Positions 21,101 to 31,469 of a stretch of DNA of 33,434 nt are shown in pieces (position 1 is the stretch's first letter; every line of letters starts with the position of its first letter). The position numbers and the translations under genes are program-made. The stretch comes from Parachlorella kessleri. Lineage: Eukaryota > Chlorophyta > Trebouxiophyceae > Chlorellales > Chlorellaceae. The stretch covers positions 1 through 33,434 of the forward strand of contig BBXU01000091.1 in the NCBI GenBank assembly GCA_001598975.1, read 5' to 3'. The notes under the pieces were generated by a model. It was not told the origin of the DNA. It made no database searches and saw only the letters and a list, made by a program, of their open reading frames with translations.

Positions 21101-24100
21101 GGCGCAGCTGCACTGGAGGCATTGTCAAGGGCAGGCTCAGGCAGCGCTTCTTCTGTAGTTCTTCTGTCTGCCCTGCTCAGCATCACGTGCAGGCATGCGC
21201 TACCCAGGCTGCTTGCCACGACATCCAGCCCCTGCTTGCGCTCCAATGCCAGGTGGATATCCTCAGCAGCGGGGACGAGGTGTCAGAGGTGGTGGACTTC
21301 GTGCGGCAGAACGCTGTGCGCCTGCTGGGTGTGGAGGGCCCGCGGGTGTTGCCTGTGTCTTCCAGGGCCGCCATGGAGGCCAAGGCAGCAGCCGCAGCAG
21401 CAGGGGACGGTATGTGGGCAGGGAGGTGTTGGGGGTGGCAGCTTGCCTTAGGCTTATAGGGCGGGCGTGGGGTGCTTGCTGACTGGGAGGGCTTGTGAGT
21501 GTGCGCAGCAGCTGTTCTTCAGCGGACGTGCCCGCCATGCCCTGCTGGGGAAAGTGCAGTTCCCCGTGGCATTGTTTCCTAGCTACAAGCGCTTGTGCGT
21601 GCGGCCCTGTCAGGCTGCTTTTCCACAGCTGGAAAAGGGGAACCTGTCCCGTCCTTTGCAGGCAGCAGCGATGGCAGCGGCGGCACGCTCAGCCCGCATC
21701 AGCTATCGCAGCTTGCAGCGGACCCTCGCTGGCAGCGCAGCCGCTTTGAGAGCCTGGAGGGCTTCATTTACGACTTCCTAGTGGGCGGCGGTGGTCAGGC
21801 AGCAGCAGCCGCAGGCAGCAATGGCAGCAGCGCCGCAGGTGTGAAATGGCTGGGCTGCACCGGTTCATGGCATGTGGGATTGCCAGCTCTGGTCTGGCAG
21901 CGGCGGCAAGGCTAGTCTGTCACTTGCAAAACCTGCCTGCCAACTTGACAGATTACAGATTTGGTGCCTCCACAAGCCCTCGTGGACCTAGTAGTGTACA
22001 AGCCGTGCACCCCTGGCTCGCTGAACCTGGGATAACCTGGGGCCTACCCCCCTCCTGCTGCACGCTGGCGGGATAATCGGCGTCCCTGATGTCTTGCTGC
22101 GTGTGTTTGCTGTCTTGTTCTCCCTGTGAAATAGATACACGGGTGTTTTGCAGCCTTTTCAGCGAAGTGGTGGGTAGTTTCGCTCGGGGTTGCAGGCGGC
22201 GGCGTGGCGGAGAGCGTGCGGCTCAAGCTGCAGACGCCGCTGGCCATCACGCAGGCGCTGCTAGAGGCAGCAGGGGTACAGCTGCAGCAGGAGCTGGCGG
22301 TGGCCAGGGAGGTGCGTCGGCATAGGCAGGCATTGGGTGGGGTGGGCGACTGGGCCGGCGATGTCATTACCCACAGCTGCAGTCACTGCTTGAATAAAGC
22401 CTTACAGATGTAGCTGTGTAGCATGTGGCTTGGGTTGGGTTGGGTGGGTTGGCTGGTAAGTAGGTGTCAGCCACTGCTTGTATGCTGCATAGTGATGGGA
22501 AGGGAGGAGAGCCAGGCTGCGGGCCGGTGTGGGGCAGCAGTGATGGCAATTAAGCACCTTGCGTCAGCTCCATCTGGTCCCTCGAGGTCCGGTGCTTCGT
22601 GGTTGGCAGCACTGTCCGGCGCACGTTCATGCTGCCCTGTCTACCTGGAGCTCCCTGAGAGTCAGAGCAGCGCTCTGCTTTGAGAGCTGGGCACTCCCTG
22701 CTGCCTCGTTCCGCAGGAGGAGCAGTCTGTGCGGCTGGTGCGCAGCCAGCTGCAGCAGTTCAAGGCGGCCATGGTGCGCGACGCGGGGCAGCAGCGGCAG
22801 GAGGTGGCGCGGCTGGTGGGGGCGACCACCAAAAAGGCCGCGGAAATAATCGACCAGACGCTGCAGGTGGGGCGGGGGCGGCTACAGAAGTGCAGGCAGC
22901 AGCAACCCCTAGGCACGGGCATGCTTCAATTTGGTGCCAGGAGCACTGCGTTGCACCTGGGCTGAGGGTCTTCTTGCCGGGAGGTGGAGAGCCAGCTGGC
23001 CTTTCTTTCGTGGGCAGGCTGCCTTTGGGCACAAGCTTGAGAGCCAAGCAGTACTGACCCCATGCGCAGCTCTCCAACCTAGACGTGCTGGCTTCCTACC
23101 TGTTTGGGAAGAGCGAGCCCGGCAAGCTCCTGCCAGTAGCGGCACGGTTCAATGCGGAGGTTGCAGGTGGGATGACGCCCTGGGTCCTGCCGGCAGGGTG
23201 GTTAGTAAGCGGCATACACGTTGTTGGAGCGCCTTGGGCCAGAAGGGGTGGTGGGCCCGGCATGCACTCCCTGGTAGCCAATCTGTTGCTGCCCTTGAAG
23301 AGCAGGGGACTGATATGCCACCGGCACTCGTACTTGCTCGCCGCCCTCAGGGACCGCAGCTTGCAATTTGAAAACCCAGGCAACCGAGTTGAGGCAGGCA
23401 CGGATTCCGCCGCAAGCAAACCCCAGCAGCTCAGCATTCTGTCAGTATAGCCTGACCGGGTCTGCCTGTGTTGGCAGCACCTGCGATTGCACTTCCCTTT
23501 AAAGGTGGGCCGAGCCTGAGCCTGCAGGAGAGGGCGATGGGTCGCTGCGCAACGTTGTTCGTGAGCATTCGATGTGGCTAGCCGCCAACTGCGACCGCCA
23601 GGTCTCCAACTACCGAGCATTTGCCGAGGCGCGGGCAGCGGCGCTGGGGGAGCCACTGGAGGAGATTGTGGCAGCGGAACACTTGCCAGGGCTGGAGTCT
23701 GACGCTGAGGGCAGGAGGTGAGGGCTGGTGGTGTAGCGTACCTGCTTGGGGGACGTGAGATTAGCGGTGCTGGCGTGCGGTATGAAGCGTGTTCTGCCCT
23801 GCAGTGTGCCTGACTTGTCAACCCTGCCAACTGGCCTGTAGCCACACTTGGAAGCAAGGGGCATGAAGCTTGCCCGTCTGCAGGCGGTGGCGCAAGATGC
23901 GGCAGCTGGCGTCGGAGGTGGACGACTCCGCTGAGGTAACCAGCCTGGCAGGCCCTGATGCCTCGGTGGCGGCTGTGGCTGCCTTTGACCCCAAAAAGAC
24001 CGAAGTGCTGCTGGAGGAGGAGGTCCGAGAAGCAGTGCTCAGCACAGCGGGCACAGCAGCAGGTGAGCATGGTGGCGTCAGCAAGGCAGCGGTTCAGCCT

Positions 24101-25399
24101 GAGCGGTAAGGCCCGCCGACAAATGTAGCCCCCAGTGGGTGTGGCAGATGAGAGCGCCTACTGCCTTGCTTTCTGATACGAAGGAAGCGGAGGCCCCGCC
24201 AGGCTGCTTTCTCAACCCTTCCTGTGACATGCATCCTGTTTGTGGGGTGTTGCCTCGGGTTAAGGAGCGTTGTTGTCCTCCCAAGCTCCCTTGAGAACCT
24301 GAATGCCTGCAAGAGGCACTCACTCGGCTATCGGTGGCCCACCAGGGAATGCAGGCATCCTTGGTGGGTTAAAGACACCCACCTGGCAGGGGCGGGTGCT
24401 TTGAAGGTGCTGCCCATGTACAAAGACAGAAGGCAGTCATGACCCGGCACAACACCGTACCGCTGATCGGCTCCGAGGCCGCCACTCCCCTGGCAGATGC
24501 TGCAGCACCTAGCGAGCTGCTGGCCAGGCTGTTGCGCAAGTGCCGCGGCATCCGGGGCAGCTATCTGGCCCCTGATACAACAACATGGTAAAGGGTTCAC
24601 ATACCCCTCCCTTGCAGGCGCCGGCGCCTTTGGCGTGCTGCTGACCAGCGTGCTGCCTACCACCCTGGAGGACCTGCTGGCCCTGGGCATCAGCGGCATG
24701 GTGGGCTACGTGTCCATCCTCAACCTGCCGCTCAGGCGAGCAGAGGCCAAGCGGAAGCTGGAGACGCTGGCGGCCAAGTACTGCGAGGTGAGAAGCCGGT
24801 GGATTTGTTTGATCCTCACTTCTCTTCGCTGCATCCTTCCTGAGGCGCTGCCGTCCAGGGATGGCGGCAGGAGTGTGGGAGCAGCCTCCTGGGGTTTGCT
24901 GCTGTGTAGGGGACAAGCCACACCTGACGCCATCGCTTGATATCTTTCCCAGTGGTTGTTTGGATTTTACTTATGATGGCTAGAATGATATCGTGTGGAG
25001 CTGGGCCATGCCTGCAAGCTCCTCTCTGTGCCCTGCCATTCTTTCCGCTCACATGCGAATTCCTTCAGTGGACTTGGTTGCAGGGTGTGTGGGCTGCATG
25101 GGGAGTAGCTATGCCCATGCCCTCGATGAACCTGCTGCCCACGCAATGGCCGCCCATAAACCACAGCATGTGCGCTCGCCACGCCCCTTCCCGATGCGCT
25201 GCAGGACGTCCATGGCCGCATGGAAGAGGAGCTGAACCACGCCCTGGACCGCTGCGAGGCCCAGGTCATGGGTTTTGTGGAGCCGCTGGAGCAGCTGATG
25301 GCGGAGCAGGTGGCGCGCGCTGAGGCCGCTGAGGCGGGCCGCGCAGCGCTCGAAGCGCGGCTGGACGCGCTGCAGCTGCGGGTGGCCAGCCTGGAGTGA
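18139..25399 (+). CDS. FZL: FZL, chloroplast dynamin-like GTPase for thylakoid remodelling
   Basis: Fifteen exons keep phase throughout and give 993 aa: 18139-18786, 19025-19438, 19837-19954, 20206-20333, 20554-20691, 20943-21047, 21253-21409, 21662-21838, 22196-22311, 22717-22866, 23070-23166, 23528-23717, 23884-24062, 24618-24787 and 25205-25399. FZL is the FZO/mitofusin relative that acts on thylakoid and inner-envelope membranes. An Arg/Ser-rich transit region is followed by the FZL-specific thiamine-phosphate-synthase-like domain (about 85-300). The GTPase motifs are P-loop GEFNSGKS (389-396), switch I ILPTTNE (412-418), DTPG (458-461) and NKVD (516-519). A helical middle leads to the membrane segment LLTSVLPTTLEDLLALG (about 880-896) and a C-terminal coiled coil. 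Ala/Gly/Ser-rich inserts occur near 565-630. The ATG at 18139 is the first in frame that suits a transit peptide. Length exceeds the roughly 910 aa of Arabidopsis FZL mainly through these inserts. Confidence 0.95.
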
Positions 25400-26474
25400 G
25401 GTGGACGGTCGCTGCGGCGGGGCGCGGAGTGCTCCAGGCGAGGCTTGATGCGCAGGCGAGCCACTGAGGTCAGGCTGGGGTGAGGCGAAGGGGACATCTC
25501 TGGAGCGGGAAGGCTTGGGGTGTGGGGCGCTGGTGGGAAGGTGGTAGGGTGCAAGTTGGCGTGAGGCTGGCAGAGTGGAGTACAGGGCGTGTATCGGTGC
25601 TCCGAGTGCGGATGCACGTGCGGTGATAAGATGCCGCTGTGGTGAGGAGTGAGGTTGGCGGTTCCCGAGGGGCTTTGGCAGGGAGGGTGTGGCACATGCC
25701 AGCCTGGACACCCCAGAGGTGGCTTTTAGGAGCTGATGATGTGGAAGCATGGTGGCAGCAGCTCGAAGCAGCATGTACCAGATCATCCTGGACACCCTGG
25801 CTGCCAGCCATGTGCCAAATCCATGTGGATGGCTACCCTCCATCTGGTGCCATCTGTCATATGCATTTTGATTTTTTTTTTTTGTTGAATCTGGAGCATG
25901 TCTGCAGCGTTGGGCAAGCGAGGCAAATGTGGTGTCCCTGGGTCTACCTCTGGGGCGCACATGAAGCAATTGCTACAAAGGGCTGTTGAGTGAGGTTTGC
26001 AGCTTCTTGGCCAAATTTGCTTGGGGTTCTAACTTTGATTGTGAGCGGAATTGGCATGCTCGGTGGAGGCGAGCGAGTGACGTCTTCTTCTGTTCATTAG
26101 TGCGAAGGGCAGGTGGGATCTTATGACTGCTCACTTTAAGGGGTGTGCTAAGCTTGGACAGGTAGCCATGTTGCTTTCATGCTTGGCAGGTTTGTGCTAC
26201 CACCCCTTGCTTGATAGGCTGAAGTTGTCCTTGCCAAGGCCAGGTGAAACAGATTGAGAGAGCAGACTCTGCACACAGAGCATCTGTGGTCATATTACTG
26301 CCATGCTGTTGTTATGGCAGCTATAGGAGTAGAGGCGAGGTAGGTGTGAACTTTTACATTAACCAGGGCTGGGCGCAGTTGCGCTTTGGGGCATGCTTGT
26401 GCCTGACTACCGTGTTGCCCCATTTCTGTGCACCCGGGTCCAGTTTGATACTGGCTGTGCTCTGATTAGGTTGT

Positions 26475-26479
26475 TGTAA
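26475..26479 (+). terminator. candidate TGTAA polyadenylation signal of FZL
   Basis: TGTAA lies 1.08 kb beyond the FZL stop. This implies a long 3' UTR. Confidence 0.4.
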
Positions 26480-26775
26480 GCTGAAAGTCGATCCATTGAT
26501 GCTTAGTATCATTCACTGACCGCCTGCCACGTATCTGGGACGTTTCGAGCGAATGATGTTTCTCAACCTTATTCATTACACTGCAGCCCACACAAGTTGT
26601 CCGATCAGATGGGCTTGCAGCACTTAAAAAGTCAGGCATCGGCAATACACACCAGGCAAGCAGTTTGCAGGAAAGGCAAGCGGGGCAAGAAAGAATGAGT
26701 GTGATGGCGAGGGGTTCTCCAGGGGTCCGTTCTACTCACCGCACAATCCAATTACAAAACACAACCTAGGAATGC

Positions 26776-26780
26776 TTACA
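26776..26780 (-). terminator. candidate TGTAA polyadenylation signal of CURT1
   Basis: Minus-strand TGTAA lies about 180 bp beyond the CURT1 stop. A second copy lies 24 bp further on. Confidence 0.45.
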
Positions 26781-26961
26781 ATTTGTCACCGCCCCGCTCA
26801 TGGCTGCCGCTGCTGCGTGACTGAGGAATGACGAGGGCAACCTGCTGCCGCCTCATCCTTTGTGCCACCGTCAAGTCAACTTGGCTGAGAAAGCCGATGC
26901 TGCACCTAGGCCCCAGCTTGTCAGAGGGGAGCAGGAGGGGTATCAGCCTGCCGCATGCAGC

Positions 26962-28569
26962 CTACTGCTCGCCGCCAATCTTCTTCTTAAGAGACTCGAT
27001 GTCCTCGATAAGTTCCTCCCGGCTAGACTGCAGCAGCAGCAAGCAACCTCGCTTTCTTGCAAGCGCCCACCGCGGTTACCAATGAGCACACCAACCCCCA
27101 AACAAGAGAGCAGCATGTGTGCTAACAACCAGCCAAAAATGCACTGTTTTGTGCCGTCACACCCGCGGCCCTGAAAGCCGACTGTCTAGAAGTGGGCAGC
27201 TTGGGTGCAAGCACAACAGATCCCTACATAATACATGAGCTCCACGCACAGTGCAACGCCAGAGTGCTGATGTCTACCGGTACTGTCCACCCTTACATCA
27301 GCTGCAGCACACAGATTTCATCCTAGGTTGGCGACACCGACCAGGAAAGGGCTACACAAGTCTCACCTTGAACAGCAGGTAGCGGTAAGTAAACCTGCAG
27401 AGGCACAGCCACGGTGAGTCGTCCCAATAAACTCCAGGCAAGCCGTACACTACCAAAGGCTCAGCCCACACGAAGCCAGGGCACCCATACTTAACAGGGG
27501 CACAATCATATCAGCCCTCCAGCACTCCTTGCCAGTGTACGCAAGCACAACATCTCGACCCAAATTCGGAAGGGTGAGGCAAGCAAGCCGTACTCTCAGC
27601 AAGACCATGACCATCCAGGAATGTAACAACTGCCAAGGTGGCTCTTACCAGGCGCTGTAGCCCAGACCAACAAGCTCAAACAGCTTCGGCAGCTGCAAAA
27701 AGCCCAGTGTTTTGGTTGTAAGTTTGAGATTTTCTCAGCTATATCAGTGATGTGGCTCTGGGTCAGTGCAGCACAAACAGACGGGACGTGTACTGGCTAA
27801 GATCGCACCGCACACATAGAACCTGCTGTGCTGTCTCAGCCTCCCTCCTGCAGATAGTTCCCTCACCAGCGGAAGGTTGTTGAGTGCTCCCACGACGGTG
27901 GATGCCAGCCAAAGCGCCACAAGGGCACCAGAGCCATACACAATCACGCCAGTCTTGTTCTCAACCTGCACCCCAACAACCGCTCTTCACCAGCTGGACC
28001 CCTGCCGGGCGGCTTGGTGAACTCAACCTCACGGAGGAAGGCCCAGGCGATCAGCAGCGGTAGAGATTGCCCCTGCATTTCGCTCCGCCTTGGGCCAGGC
28101 TTATCTGAAGATAAGATGCCTGGACCTCCCACTGAGACGTCCGTGGAGTACCCTTCGAGCAATCAGTGGCTAGCTACGCGTGCCGACCACCTCTGGAAGA
28201 ACTTTATGCCTGCTAACCTTGTCCCACTTGTCCTGGAGGTCCTTCACAACCTTCTCCACATCCACTTGTTGGGTGGTCTCCGTCTCAGCGCGCACCACAA
28301 GGGAGCGCTTGACCTGCGACAGGGCCAGCACGATCGGAAAGGGTTTAGCTTGGCTGCGATCACCAGAACCACGCTTGCCTTGCACCAACCCCCTCCCATC
28401 ATGTAACTCAAAATCGGCAGGCTCTCCGTGCCTGCTACCAATCTCATAGGCCGTCGATCTGTCTCACCAGACGGGGATGAGCCAAGGGGGCAGCCAGACG
28501 GGCGGGGCGAGCCACACCAGTGGGGCGAGCCACCAGGGCAGCCCTGCACAGAACACTGGTTGATGCCAT
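26962..28569 (-). CDS. CURT1: CURT1, thylakoid curvature protein
   Basis: Six exons (28468-28569, 28218-28313, 27867-27965, 27649-27692, 27367-27394, 26962-27027) join in phase to 144 aa. CURT1 proteins oligomerise at grana margins and bend thylakoid membranes. Residues 1-42 are an Ala/Arg-rich chloroplast transit peptide opening MASTSVLCRAAL, with a likely cleavage before AETE. An amphipathic charged helix holding LQDKWDKVENKT follows. Then come two hydrophobic segments, about 72-94 (GALVALWLASTVVGAL) and 103-122 (LFELVGLGYSAWFTYRYLLF), and a charged C-terminal helix ending KKKIGGEQ. This layout and the WFTYRYLLFK signature are those of CURT1. Exons 4 and 5 are only 44 and 28 nt long. The start is divergent from PLAC8, 294 bp away, and the 3' end faces FZL. 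Which plant paralogue (A-D) it matches cannot be decided by eye. Confidence 0.93.
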
Positions 28570-28863
28570 CTCGTATTGGGTTCAACTCTTATGTAAATAA
28601 TTTGAGGGCTTCAACGAGTGCACCTGTGCTCGCACACTGCCGAGCATCTGCACCTCAGCTGAGGACAAACGGAAAGAAAGCTCGAATGCCCGCCTGGCTT
28701 GTCTGAAACACAGGCACCATTATTCTAACCACGGTTTGAATTATTCACTTGCCAATTGACATGGTTCGCTGCCTGAACTGAAACTGAGGTGGTGCGGTGA
28801 AGTGTTTTGTCGTGACATGGTATGTTGTTCCTTCCTATAGCCCTGGTCCCCTAACCAGTATCC
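28570..28863. promoter_or_regulatory. divergent promoter region shared by CURT1 (-) and the PLAC8 gene (+)
   Basis: Only 294 bp separate the two start codons, so both promoters and 5' UTRs are packed here. The tract TTATTCACTTGCC near 28740 and TATGTAAATAA near 28589 are the most AT-rich points. Neither is a confident TATA box. Confidence 0.55.
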
Positions 28864-30802
28864 ATGGCCTCCAGCACCAGTTCGTTTCGCCCCAACGGAG
28901 AAATGAACCAGTGGCACACCTCTGTTTGGGCGGTGTGGCGAGATGTCAGCCTCAATTGCATGGTGTGCTTCTGTCCGTCCTGTGCCTTCGCGGACACCGT
29001 GACAAGGCTTGACGGCAGGTAACGTCTTGCCAAGCACTTCAATTAAAGCAAGTCGTCTCGGTACAATCCCAAAGCAGCGTGGCTGGCCAGTCAGCCTGTC
29101 AGGGGCTTGTCTGCCGGTCACGCCGGTGGTGTTGCTGGTGTGCCACAAGCTGCTTGGGTGTATAGCCGCTGCTGTTGCTTGTACGCCTCATGTGCCAAGT
29201 CCTTCCCAAGAGCTTTGCTGTGCCAATAGCAGTCGCAGCACTTGCCTGTGTTGCAGGTATGCGGCGTGGTGCCCCCCCTGCTTCTCTCACACCTGCGCCA
29301 GCCTCATACTTCTCTGTGCATGTGAGTTGGAAGTTACTCTATGCCGCCTTGAAGGACTGAGGGTGCCATACTCCCCTCTTTCTCAGATTTGACTGGCGGT
29401 AGTGGTGTGGCGAAGCTTTCTGTGCTGGGCAGGTGTGCGGCTGAGAGTTGGGTTGCAGTGACGGGACTGCTGGCAGTGCTGAGTTTGGCTTGGTTAAGGC
29501 AGGTACTAGTGCATGCACACACTGCTGGACATTGCGGCAGGGCTCGCTCTCATTGTGTGCAAGCTGGAAGTGTTGTGCAGTCATCGGGGCGGACACACGG
29601 CGGCAAATGCGGGAGACCTTCCAGCTCCCGCAGGAGCCGTGCAATGACTATGTCCTCCACTGCTTCTGCTGCTGGTGTGCCCTCTGCCAGGAGGCTCGGG
29701 AAGTCAAGGTGCGGGGCAGCAGGCTCAGCAGGCAGCCACTTGCTCGGGTGTGTGGCAGTTGAAGCTGGCAATGATCATCAGCGTCGGAGTGGCGGGATGG
29801 ACATGGTTTTTGCCGCCTGTGGTTCTCTGGGGCTCTGAGGCACTTGGTAGTGTCAGGGGGACCTTGGAGGTGACTTTTGGGTGTATAGCCCCAGGTGAGC
29901 CTGCTCGACTTCCTAGTGGCAGGTGAACTCAACGATGCTTGTGCTGGATGCAAGATGGCCCCCATCAACCCCAGCTTGTACTGCCCTCCCCCCTGCAGTA
30001 CCGCTCGCAGCTGCAGGCGCCGTCCAGCTTGGCAGCCCAGCTGGTTCCAGCATCCGATGCCCCCGAGGTGCAGCTCATGGCCAGGAGCAAGTCCAAGGCG
30101 GTCTCGCTCAAGGAGTGGGAGTGGCGGCCGGCACCGGCCTCGCCCCAGGCACCAACCCCTACGGGGCCGGGGCTGGGCCCAGCGGCTCCCTCCACCACGG
30201 CAGGGAGCCAGCTTGCGAGCCCTGCCTCGCTGATGCGGCGGAGCTACCAGGCGCGGGGGCAGCAGCAGATTCTTGGGGGAGGGGCTCCCTCACGGCTGGG
30301 CCAGCTGGCAGAGGCCCCTCAGCAGCAGGAGGAGGAGGAGGAGGAGGCAGCGGGACCGCTCAGCGGAGGTGCCACCGCAGCAGCAGCAGCAACAAATGAA
30401 GAGACGGCGTCGCGGGTGGCACAGGCGGCCACCGGGCCGGGGCGGCAGATGCACGCTGAGGCGGTCTCAGCGGCGGCATCAGCAGGAGCAGCAGACGAGG
30501 CGCGGATGGCTACTGGCTCAGCAGCAGCTGATAATTCTCCCCTGGAGGGCTATGCTGCTGGGCGGGGCGACAGCGCAGCGCAGCCACAGGGCGCGCAGCA
30601 GGCCTCGCAGGGCATGCCAGAAATAAGCCCCGGCAATGGCGCAGCGGGCCCGCCTGGGCGGGGCAACCCACCCCCGGACCTCCCGTCCGACGGCATGCTG
30701 GTGGAGGAAGTGGAGATCCTGCCTGCCCGCTCGGCGGCTCTCGGCAGCAGGGTGTTGGCGGGGGCCAGCCAGCCGGCAGGGGCAGGCGCAGCGGTGCAGT
30801 AG
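28864..30802 (+). CDS. PLAC8 (Cys-rich) domain protein with a long low-complexity tail
   Basis: Four exons (28864-29018, 29257-29321, 29581-29708, 29999-30802) join in phase to 383 aa. Residues 17-116 form a PLAC8 domain: an N-terminal Trp-rich start, the CxxCFCPSC cluster (32-40), a hydrophobic Cys-containing middle (57-75), a basic RRQMRETFQLP stretch, and the PCNDYVLHCFCCWCALCQE core (93-111) with REVK. PLAC8 proteins in plants include FWL/CNR organ-size regulators, PCR metal transporters and MCA channels; all are membrane-associated. Residues 117-383 have no family resemblance. They are rich in Ala, Gly, Pro, Gln and Ser, with an acidic run of about eight Glu near 226-235 and a charged patch ARSKSKAVSLKEWEW (about 143-157). 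The first ATG follows a CC context at 28864. Function beyond the family name is not assignable. Confidence 0.82.
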
Positions 30803-30982
30803 TGGACGGGGAGCTTGGGGGCGCAGCGTGGGCAGCAGGGCGGCGGCCCGCGTTAAGGCGAGAAAGTGTTGGCCCTATTTTGCAGTGGTGCATTTTGGCA
30901 GCGGGGGAAGCCCTGTGCTGCTCCTCCTTGTGGGAGGTGTGTGCTCCTGGCAGCATGGGGCAAGTGACCTCCTGTGGACTGT

Positions 30983-31075
30983 TATATTAGTATGGGTGGC
31001 AGGTAGTGCGGACAGGGAGTAGAGCTGGGCTGGACTGGACTGGACGGAACTGACAGGGCTGGATGCAGAATGAGC
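30983..31075 (+). repeat. dispersed repeat R1, copy 3
   Basis: The copy begins TATATTAGTATGGGTGGCAG and continues GTAGTGCGGACAGGGAGTAG. It then carries a CTGGACTGGACTGGA pentamer expansion before ending TGACAGGGCTGGATGCAGAA. It is on the same strand as copies 1 and 2, about 25 kb away. Confidence 0.8.
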
Positions 31076-31349
31076 TTGAGTCTTGCCTGACTTCTGTTAT
31101 ATGTGGAGAGCTGTCCCTGTCCGTGGTTGCTTACTGAGTCTGGAGGGAGTCACTGTCTAATCCTTGATGCCGGCAGGTCGTGCGAAGTGATAATAGGTAG
31201 CTGTCAGCTTAAGGTGCTGGTAGTAAACTGTGCTCTCAGGGCATGTCTTAGTCTCTGTGACAGTACAACTCTTCAGAAGGATTTGTCTGTGTGACATCTA
31301 CACGGAAGCTGTCATTCAAGGCCTTCGGTGTCTTGCTCTGTATTTATGT

Positions 31350-31415
31350 TAGTGGTATTGTGGCAGGTTGGCGAACGGAAAGATAGGGGCGAGCTACTGA
31401 CAGGGCTGGATGCAA
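31350..31415 (+). repeat. dispersed repeat R1, copy 4 (degenerate)
   Basis: It resembles R1 in TTGTGGCAGGTTGGCGAACGG and ends CTGACAGGGCTGGATGCA, but the centre has diverged. It lies about 280 bp after copy 3. Confidence 0.55.
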
Positions 31416-31464
31416 GTGTGCTCCATCGTTAATATGTTGACAATAATGTAGCCTATACTGGTCG

Positions 31465-31469
31465 TGTAA
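31465..31469 (+). terminator. candidate TGTAA polyadenylation signal of the PLAC8 gene
   Basis: TGTAA lies about 660 bp beyond the PLAC8 stop, after R1 copies 3 and 4. If it is used, both repeat copies are inside the transcript. Confidence 0.35.

Larger units (their letters stand above)
25400..26961. other. convergent 3' region between FZL and CURT1
   Basis: The long 3' UTRs of FZL (+) and CURT1 (-) meet here. A run of about 13 T lies near 25871-25883. FZL has a TGTAA at 26475-26479, and CURT1 has minus-strand TGTAA at 26776-26780 and 26752-26756. The predicted transcript ends are thus only about 270-300 bp apart. I see no other gene. Confidence 0.6.

Noticed and set aside
23096..24070. 324-codon open frame on the minus strand
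   Set aside because: It is antisense to three FZL exons with intact, in-phase splice sites, is compositionally biased (Pro/Ser/Arg), and has no recognisable domain.
24967..25969. Overlapping minus-strand frames of 242 and 286 codons
   Set aside because: They run antisense through FZL exon 15 and its 3' UTR, are rich in His/Pro/Ser/Arg, and show no domain.
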